Assembly (NCBI GenBank): GCA_947176765.1
Contig: CAMWRX010000002.1
Coordinates: 1-64,000, forward strand
Direction: 5' to 3'
DNA from: an uncultured bacterium
GTDB taxonomy: Bacteria; Bacillota; Clostridia; Oscillospirales; Oscillospiraceae
Length of the DNA stretch: 64,000 nt
The translations under genes were made by a program, and so were the position numbers. The notes beneath the pieces were generated by a model. That model was not told where the DNA came from and did no database searches. It was given only the letters and a program-made list of their open reading frames with translations. Shown piece after piece: positions 58,856 to 64,000 of the stretch. Numbering within the stretch: the first letter of the stretch is position 1; every line of letters begins with the position of its first letter.

Positions 58856-59311
58856 ATGGTAAAAATTTTATTCGTGTGCCACGGAAATATATGCCGCAGC
58901 CCAATGGCCGAATTCGTGATGAAGGATTTGGTAAAGGCAGCCGGACTGGAAAGCCAATTCCACATCGAGTCCGCTGCCACCAGCACCGAGGAAATCGGCA
59001 GCCCGGTCTATCCCCCGGCGAGGCGCAAGCTGGCCGAGCACGGAATCGACTGCACGGGTAAGACCGCCCGCCAGCTCAAAAACAGCGACTATGAAAAATA
59101 CGACCTGCTGATTGGGATGGATCGGGCCAACCTGCGGAATATGCACCGTATCTGTGGCGGCGATTTTGCCAACAAGATGCACCTGCTAATGGATTTTACA
59201 GACCGCCCTGGCGATGTGACCGATCCGTGGTACACGGATGACTTTGAAACCACCTGGCGGGATGTGCTGGCCGGGTGCCGGGGGCTGTTGGACGCCTGTA
59301 AAAAATCCTGA
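58856..59311 (+). CDS. Low molecular weight protein tyrosine phosphatase
   Basis: 151 residues. The P-loop CHGNICRS begins at C8 (nucleophile) and R14 binds phosphate; the general acid aspartate is in VTDPWY near 120. The layout VKILFVCHGN, HIESAATSTEEIGSP, DLLIGMDRANLRNM is full LMW-PTP. It may dephosphorylate tyrosine or arginine residues or small molecules such as wall precursors. AAGGAGACGG precedes the ATG. It probably forms a unit with the small gene 14 bp downstream. Confidence 0.93.
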   Translation: MVKILFVCHGNICRSPMAEFVMKDLVKAAGLESQFHIESAATSTEEIGSPVYPPARRKLAEHGIDCTGKTARQLKNSDYEKYDLLIGMDRANLRNMHRICGGDFANKMHLLMDFTDRPGDVTDPWYTDDFETTWRDVLAGCRGLLDACKKS

Positions 59312-59325
59312 AAGGGGTGCTCCCG

Positions 59326-59547
59326 ATGTTTGGCAGACGGAAAAAGCCAGCGGCGATCCCCTATGACAAGCGTGGAAAAGTTCCCGTCATCCGATGCAGT
59401 ATCTGCACTGGCGAGCAGGTCGCGGGCTTCAAAGACCCGGTCAGCGGCAAATTCGAGGAATTAATGCTGCTCCGAAACGACAGAGATCTTTCAGAGTTTC
59501 TCCAACGGTATCAGGTCGAGGAAAACGAGATCAAGCGGGAGTGGTGA
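59326..59547 (+). CDS. Conserved small protein (73 aa), unknown function
   Basis: 73 residues with a basic start (MFGRRKKPAAIPYDKRGKVP), VIRCSICTGEQVAGFKDP and FEELMLLRNDRDLSEFLQRY. One CSIC pair could bind metal only with a partner. I believe similar proteins occur beside phosphatases in clostridia, but I cannot name the family. The ATG at 59326 follows AAAGGGG by eight bases. It is probably co-transcribed with the LMW phosphatase. Confidence 0.7.
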   Translation: MFGRRKKPAAIPYDKRGKVPVIRCSICTGEQVAGFKDPVSGKFEELMLLRNDRDLSEFLQRYQVEENEIKREW

Positions 59548-59689
59548 AACCGTAACCGTGGTGCTGGCTATCGTAATGGGATTTATCATGGCCTTGGCCA
59601 TCATCGTAATTCACTGGAAAAACTCTCCCCATTCCCTCGACAATGTGATATACTAATCACAACAACTAACTTGAGGAGGCACGATCCCT

Positions 59690-60307
59690 ATGAAAGTCCT
59701 TATGCTCAATGGCAGCCCCCGGCCCGAGGGGAACACATCCATTGCCCTGCGGGAGATGGAGCAGACCTTCCAGGCGGAGGGTGTGGAAACTGAGATGATT
59801 CAGGTAGGCAGCCGCGATATTCGCGGCTGTGTGGCCTGCGGCGGCTGCGCCAAACTGGGCAGGTGCGTGTTCGACGATATTGTCAACGAGCTGGCACCCA
59901 AGTTCGAGGCCAGCGACGGCCTGGTGGTGGGCAGTCCGGTGTACTATGCCTCGGCCAACGCCACCCTGGTGGCCCTGCTCACCCGGCTGTTCTACAGCAC
60001 CCCCTTCGACAAGACCATGAAGGTTGGCGCCAGCGTGGTGGTGGCCCGCCGGGGCGGGCTGTCCGCCACCTTCGACGAGCTGAACAAATTCTTCACCATC
60101 TCCGGGATGCCGGTGGCCTCCAGCCAGTATTGGAACAGCGTCCACGGCAGGCTGCCCGGTGAGGCCGCCCAGGACGCAGAGGGGCTCCAGACCATGCGCG
60201 CCCTGGCCCGGAACATGACGTTCCTGATGAAAAGCATTGCCCTGGGCAAAGAGAAGTACGGCCTGCCGGCGCAGGAACCACGCCAGGTTACCAACTTCAT
60301 TCGATAA
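59690..60307 (+). CDS. Flavodoxin-fold NADPH-dependent FMN reductase
   Basis: 205 residues: KVLMLNGSPRPEGNTSIAL is the FMN loop, CVACGGCAKLGRCVFDDI the cysteine stretch, VVGSPVYYASANATLVALLTRLF and VGASVVVARRGGLSATFDELNKFF complete the pattern. It has GAGGAGG ahead. It is the third such protein in the window. It is followed 14 bp later by a flavin reductase and then free-methionine sulfoxide reductase, suggesting an electron-supply and repair set against oxidative stress. Confidence 0.87.
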   Translation: MKVLMLNGSPRPEGNTSIALREMEQTFQAEGVETEMIQVGSRDIRGCVACGGCAKLGRCVFDDIVNELAPKFEASDGLVVGSPVYYASANATLVALLTRLFYSTPFDKTMKVGASVVVARRGGLSATFDELNKFFTISGMPVASSQYWNSVHGRLPGEAAQDAEGLQTMRALARNMTFLMKSIALGKEKYGLPAQEPRQVTNFIR

Positions 60308-60321
60308 CGGAGGAACATATC

Positions 60322-60882
60322 ATGCGGAAAAACTTTGGAGCGAAGCCCTACACCTATCCCCAGCCGGTCTTCATCATCGCCACCTACGGCGAGGACGGCG
60401 CCCCGGACGCTATGAACGCCGCCTGGGGCGGCATCAGCGAGGCCAATGAGATCTCCATGTGCATCAGCGCGGGCCATAAGACGACGAAGAATATTTTGGC
60501 CCGGAAAGCTTTCACCGTGAGCATGGCCGACGCCGCCCACGTGGTGGAGTGCGACTATGTGGGCGTAGTGTCCGCCAACGATGTGCCTGATAAGCTGGCA
60601 AAGGCCGGGTTCCACACCACGAAAAGCGAGTTCGTGGACGCGCCCCTCATCGACGAGCTGGCCATGGCGGTGGAATGCCGGCTCATCAGCTATGATCCTG
60701 ACAGCTGCCGCCTGGTGGGCGAGATCGTGAACGTCAGCGTGGACGAGAGCGTACTCGGCCCGGATGGCAAAGTGGACGTGTCCAAACTGGGCCCCATCGT
60801 GTTTGACCCGGTGAACAGCGCCTATCACAAGCTGGGCGTGAAGGTGGGCAACGCATTCCAAGACGGGCTGAGGCTGAAATGA
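60322..60882 (+). CDS. Flavin reductase (flavoredoxin-like)
   Basis: 186 residues of the FMN-binding split-barrel flavin reductase family. Segments PQPVFIIATYGEDGAPDAMNAAWGG, ISAGHKTTKNILARKAFTVS and VECDYVGVVSANDVPDK match flavoredoxin-like members in anaerobes. ELAMAVECRLISYDPDS and VGEIVNVSVDESVL end the barrel. It probably passes electrons to FMN or a partner flavoprotein, with the upstream flavodoxin as the obvious candidate. Its stop overlaps the next gene's ATG. Confidence 0.88.
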   Translation: MRKNFGAKPYTYPQPVFIIATYGEDGAPDAMNAAWGGISEANEISMCISAGHKTTKNILARKAFTVSMADAAHVVECDYVGVVSANDVPDKLAKAGFHTTKSEFVDAPLIDELAMAVECRLISYDPDSCRLVGEIVNVSVDESVLGPDGKVDVSKLGPIVFDPVNSAYHKLGVKVGNAFQDGLRLK

Positions 60883-61337
60883 TGACGGACTATCAAACGC
60901 TGGGCAAACAGCTTTTCTCACTGGTTCACAGCGTGCCCCATCGGATCGCAAATCTGGCCAATGCCGCAGCATTGCTCTATCACACAATGGAGGGCCTCAA
61001 CTGGGCGGGGTTTTATCTATTGGAAAACGGCATTCTGGTACTGGGCCCGTTCCAAGGAAAGCACGCCTGCATCGAGATCCCCGTAGGGTGCGGCGTGTGT
61101 GGGACAGCCGTTTCAGAGGACAGAACGCAGCTTGTCCACGATGTCCATCAATTCCCCGGCCACATCGCCTGCGACAGCGCGTCCAACTCGGAAATTGTCG
61201 TTCCCATCCACATGGGCGGACAAATCGTTGGCGTGCTGGACATCGACAGCCCTCACATTGGACGCTTTACCGAGGAGGACCGCACCGGGCTGGAGGAATT
61301 CGTGCGTATCCTGGAAGCAGAAGTTTGGGGGAAATGA
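60879..61337 (+). CDS. msrC: Free methionine-(R)-sulfoxide reductase (GAF domain)
   Basis: 152 residues. Reduces free methionine-R-sulfoxide. The GAF fold carries NWAGFYLL, LVLGPFQGKHACIEIP, GVCGTAV and HQFPGHIACDSASNSEIVVP. Cysteines C64, C74 and C98 have the spacing of 10 and 24 residues found in E. coli fRMsr. The ATGATG start overlaps the flavin reductase stop, so translation is coupled and the two may serve the same oxidative repair. Confidence 0.93.
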   Translation: MMTDYQTLGKQLFSLVHSVPHRIANLANAAALLYHTMEGLNWAGFYLLENGILVLGPFQGKHACIEIPVGCGVCGTAVSEDRTQLVHDVHQFPGHIACDSASNSEIVVPIHMGGQIVGVLDIDSPHIGRFTEEDRTGLEEFVRILEAEVWGK

Positions 61338-61489
61338 AATACCGGCCCACGGGTGGGTTGAGCCGATTGTCTGTGTTGTCGTCATTGCACTGGCTCGCCT
61401 CGCCCAGCAGTACCGGGCCGCTGCCCTTGCCCGCTTTATCAGCGTTATTAACAACTCGCACAAAAATTTTGTGAAATAAGCGTCAAAAC

Positions 61490-61518
61490 TTGACAGAGTG
61501 CCTGAAGTAGTGTAAAAT
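61490..61518 (+). promoter_or_regulatory. Promoter of the iron-type ABC operon
   Basis: TTGACA (61490-61495), 17 bp, TAAAAT (61513-61518), 64 bp before the start. AAAAATTTT (61462-61470) lies just upstream; no clear Fur box was seen. The stretch 61338-61489 shows no other gene. Confidence 0.75.
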
Positions 61519-61581
61519 ATTCCTTAGCAAAAACCTGAAGGGTTGGAAGAAAACCACAAAAGCTTTTTTGGAGGAATGAAC

Positions 61582-62742
61582 ATGAAAAAGAAGACACTGG
61601 CCGTATTGCTGGCGCTGGTTATGCTGCTGGGCCTGTTGGCTGGCTGCAGCGGCAAGGCGGATCCCACCAATCCCCCCGCGAACAATCCCTCCGCCGACAA
61701 TGACGACGGAAATAAGCCCGATAATCCCCCCGCCGCCGACCCCATGGCTGACCTGATCGCCGCAGCCAAGGCCGAGGGCGAGCTGGTGGTGTATGGCTCC
61801 TGCGAGGAGGAGTATCTGTCCGCCGCCTGCGCGAACTTTGAGAAGCTGTACGGCATCAAGACCAGCTACCAGCGCCTGTCCACCGGCGAGGTGCAGGCCA
61901 AGATCGAGGAGGAGAACGGCAACCCCTCCGCCGACGTCTGGTTCGGCGGCACCACCGATCCCTACAACGTCGTGGCCGCCGAGGGTCTGCTGGAGGCCTA
62001 CGAGGCCATGAACGCCTCCCACATCTCCAAGGACGTGTACAAGCACAAGGGCAATATGTGGCACGGCATCTATACCGGCATCCTGGGCTTCATGGTCAAC
62101 AAGGACGAGCTGGCCCGCATGGGCCTGGACGCTCCCCAGGACTGGGCCGACCTGACCGACTCCAAGTATGAAGGGCTGATTTGGCTGTCCAACTACAACA
62201 CCGCCGGCACCGCCAAGCTGGTCATCAACACCATGATCCAGAAGTACGGCCACGACGAGGGTATCCAGTACCTGGTGGATCTGGACAAGAACATCGAGGT
62301 GTACACCAAGTCCGGCTCCGGCCCGTCCAAGAACGTGGGCACCGGCGAGTGCGTCATCGGCATCGGCTTCCTGCATGATGGCATCACCCAGATCCTGGAC
62401 AACGGCTATGACAACATTGAGCTGATCATCCCCTCCAGCGGCACCTCCTGCGAGATCGGCGCCACCGCCATCTTCAAGGGCGCGTCCCATCCCAACGCCG
62501 CCAAGCTGTGGATTGAGTACGCTCTGTCCCCCGACTGCGTGGATCTGGCCCAGGATCACGGCTCCTACCAGTTCCTGGTCATCGACAACGGCAACCAGCC
62601 CCAGGCCGCCAAGGACTTCGGCCTGGACCCCAACAACGTGATGGACTATGACTTTGACGATGCCACCGAAAATATCGGCACCTATATTGAGGAAGTCATG
62701 AACGCCCTGGGCGGCGGCGACGACCGCTTCAAGACGGAGTAA
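61582..62742 (+). CDS. ABC substrate-binding lipoprotein, iron(III)/2-aminoethylphosphonate-type
   Basis: 386 residues. Lipobox (LLAGC), then an Asn/Pro/Asp-rich linker. The binding domain begins ELVVYGSCEEEYLSAACANFEKLYGI and has PSADVWFGGTTDPYNVVA, YTGILGFMVNKDELARMG, DWADLTDSKYEGLI and IGIGFLHDGITQILDNGY. This is the FbpA/AfuA/PhnS-like class, which binds iron(III), polyamines' relatives or phosphonates. The AfuA-like subtype can also bind sugar phosphates. The permease begins 117 bp later across hairpins. ATG at 61582 follows GGAGG by seven bases. Confidence 0.88.
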   Translation: MKKKTLAVLLALVMLLGLLAGCSGKADPTNPPANNPSADNDDGNKPDNPPAADPMADLIAAAKAEGELVVYGSCEEEYLSAACANFEKLYGIKTSYQRLSTGEVQAKIEEENGNPSADVWFGGTTDPYNVVAAEGLLEAYEAMNASHISKDVYKHKGNMWHGIYTGILGFMVNKDELARMGLDAPQDWADLTDSKYEGLIWLSNYNTAGTAKLVINTMIQKYGHDEGIQYLVDLDKNIEVYTKSGSGPSKNVGTGECVIGIGFLHDGITQILDNGYDNIELIIPSSGTSCEIGATAIFKGASHPNAAKLWIEYALSPDCVDLAQDHGSYQFLVIDNGNQPQAAKDFGLDPNNVMDYDFDDATENIGTYIEEVMNALGGGDDRFKTE

Positions 62743-62775
62743 TCCGCCTCACAATCCTAACGAGCTGACCGGAAT

Positions 62776-62838
62776 GGGGGATGGCAAGCCGCCATCCCCC
62801 GTTTCGTTTCCCGCGTTCTGTGCGGCCCGCGGGCCGCA
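62776..62838 (+). repeat. Two intercistronic hairpins
   Basis: GGGGGATGGC and GCCATCCCCC flank AAGCC (62776-62800), and TGCGGCCCG with its exact complement forms a loop-free palindrome at 62821-62838. They lie between binding protein and permease, and no T run follows, so partial read-through or mRNA protection is likely. Confidence 0.7.
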
Positions 62839-62859
62839 AGAGAGAAAGGAGGCTCCCCT

Positions 62860-64000
62860 ATGGCAAAAAAAGGCCAAGGCGCTGCGCTGGACCGGAAAAA
62901 GCTGATGGCCGACCCCATCATGGTGGGTACCATCGTCGTTCTGGTCACATTCCTGACCGTATTCATCCTGTATCCCCTGGCGATCCTGCTGGTGGACAGC
63001 TTCGTGGGGGACGGAGGCTTCTCCCTGAGCGTGTTCAAGCGGATCTTCGCCATGCCTACATTTACCAAGGCCATCACCAACACCCTGAAGGTGGGCTTCC
63101 TGGTGGGCATCCTGTCCACCATCGTGGGCTTGCTGTTCGCCTATGTGGAGGTCTACGTCCGGGTGGGCCGGGGGGTGGGCGGCCTGTTCAAGGTGGTGTC
63201 CATGCTGCCGGTGGTGTCGCCCCCCTTTGTGCTCTCCCTGTCCATGATTATGCTCTTCGGCAAGGCGGGACTCATCACCCGGGAACTGCTGAAGATCTAT
63301 GACAACAGCGTGTACGGCTTCTGGGGCATCGTCATTGTACAGTCCCTCACCTTCTTCCCGGTGTGCTACATGATGCTCAAGGGCCTGCTGAAGAACATCG
63401 ACCCCTCCCTGGAGGAGGCCGCCCGGGATATGGGCGCTTCCCGGGGCAAGGTGTTCATGACCGTTACCCTGCCGTTGCTGCTGCCCGGTCTGGGCAACGC
63501 CTTCCTGGTGACCTTCATCGAGTCCATTGCCGACTTCGCCAACCCCATGATTATCGGCGGCTCCTATGACACCCTGGCCACCACCATCTACCTCCAGATC
63601 ACCGGCGCCTACGACAAGGCGGGGGCCGCGGCCATGGCCGTGGTGCTGCTGTCCATCACCCTGCTGATGTTCGCGGTGCAGAAGTATTACTTGGAGGCCA
63701 AGACCGCCGCCACCCTCACGGGCAAGGCGTCCCGGGGGCGTATGCTCATCGAGGAGCGCAGCGTCACCATCCCCCTCACCATCCTGTGCGCTCTGGCCGC
63801 CTTCTTTGTCATCATGATGTACCTGTGCGTGCCCATCGGGGCGCTGTTCCCCACCTGGGGCTACAAATACACCCCCCTTACCTTTAAGTGGTTTGGACAG
63901 GTGTTCACCAAGTACAAGGGCTTGAAGGCATTCCGGGACTCCTTCGTGCTGTCCCTGATTGCCTCCCCCATCACCGCCCTGCTGTCCATGATTATCTCCT
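62860..64000 (+). CDS. ABC permease, iron(III)/ferric-type (partial)
   Basis: The first 380 codons of a long permease, cut by the window edge. It shows helices from about residue 20, the EAA-type loop LEEAARDMGASRGKVFMTVTLP at about 185-206 and IADFANPMIIGGSYDTL, then a second set of helices after residue 300. That is the double-length FbpB/PhnV-like layout with two permease halves in one chain. It should transport what the upstream lipoprotein binds. The ATG at 62860 follows AAAGGAGG. The ATPase gene is expected beyond the right edge. Confidence 0.9.
   Translation, partial: MAKKGQGAALDRKKLMADPIMVGTIVVLVTFLTVFILYPLAILLVDSFVGDGGFSLSVFKRIFAMPTFTKAITNTLKVGFLVGILSTIVGLLFAYVEVYVRVGRGVGGLFKVVSMLPVVSPPFVLSLSMIMLFGKAGLITRELLKIYDNSVYGFWGIVIVQSLTFFPVCYMMLKGLLKNIDPSLEEAARDMGASRGKVFMTVTLPLLLPGLGNAFLVTFIESIADFANPMIIGGSYDTLATTIYLQITGAYDKAGAAAMAVVLLSITLLMFAVQKYYLEAKTAATLTGKASRGRMLIEERSVTIPLTILCALAAFFVIMMYLCVPIGALFPTWGYKYTPLTFKWFGQVFTKYKGLKAFRDSFVLSLIASPITALLSMIIS

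Noticed and set aside
59559-59657. Roughly 32-codon frame with one membrane helix after the small unknown gene
   Set aside because: It opens on GTG codons with only a distant GGAG; it could be a real micro-protein or the end of a decayed gene, but support is too thin.

Overview
The window looks like a chromosomal segment of a GC-rich, low-oxygen gut Firmicute, most likely class Clostridia near the Oscillospiraceae (Flavonifractor/Lawsonibacter-like). That placement is inferred from strong GGAGG ribosome sites, lipobox lipoproteins, SLH surface anchoring, many flavodoxin and ferredoxin proteins, and a short Clostridium-type peptide deformylase; no rRNA or marker gene is present to prove it.

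Layout. 1-8.4 kb: a decayed tyrosine recombinase cut by the left edge, then small housekeeping and unknown genes (Nudix hydrolase, peptide deformylase, frameshifted YfcE-type phosphoesterase, DUF1801, DUF5655, nitroreductase, YaaA, Bcp, flavodoxin, GNAT, DUF3888). 8.4-8.97 kb: non-coding, with what looks like the 3' end of a tRNA and several hairpins. 9-24.2 kb: a coherent fructan-utilisation locus. It holds a three-repeat lipoprotein and a LamG-GH32 lipoprotein outside the cell, an ABC importer (two permeases and a binding protein), a cytoplasmic GH32, a PfkB-type fructokinase, four accessory membrane or lipoproteins, and a LacI-type regulator. Three promoters of this locus carry near-identical AAATATCGTT elements just downstream of their -10 boxes, so the regulator probably controls the whole system and itself.

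24.2-36 kb: a redox and hydrolase region (aldo/keto reductase with ferredoxin tail, lipoprotein flavodoxin, DUF4405 membrane cytochrome-like protein, DUF362 lipoprotein, two LysR regulators) with an unusual density of internally deleted, fused or truncated genes. 37-42.3 kb: a flavodoxin/HxlR pair, then nanE, a PTS EIICB and an RpiR regulator (amino-sugar uptake). 42.3-49.7 kb: one 2463-residue secreted protein with a transglutaminase-like domain, many MBG-like repeats and three C-terminal SLH domains. 50-64 kb: HAD hydrolase, alpha/beta hydrolase, patatin, an EFR1-type ferredoxin divergent from an Rrf2 regulator, a UvrA paralogue, a class II aldolase plus MtnA pair (5-deoxy-sugar or methylthioribose salvage), LMW phosphatase, flavodoxin/flavin reductase/free-methionine-sulfoxide reductase, and the start of an iron(III)-type ABC transporter that runs off the right edge.

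The best candidate for something little described is the fructan locus: a GH32 enzyme with Glu where the family nucleophile Asp normally sits, paired with a non-catalytic triple-repeat lipoprotein. All functional assignments rest on reading motifs by eye; no database search was run.
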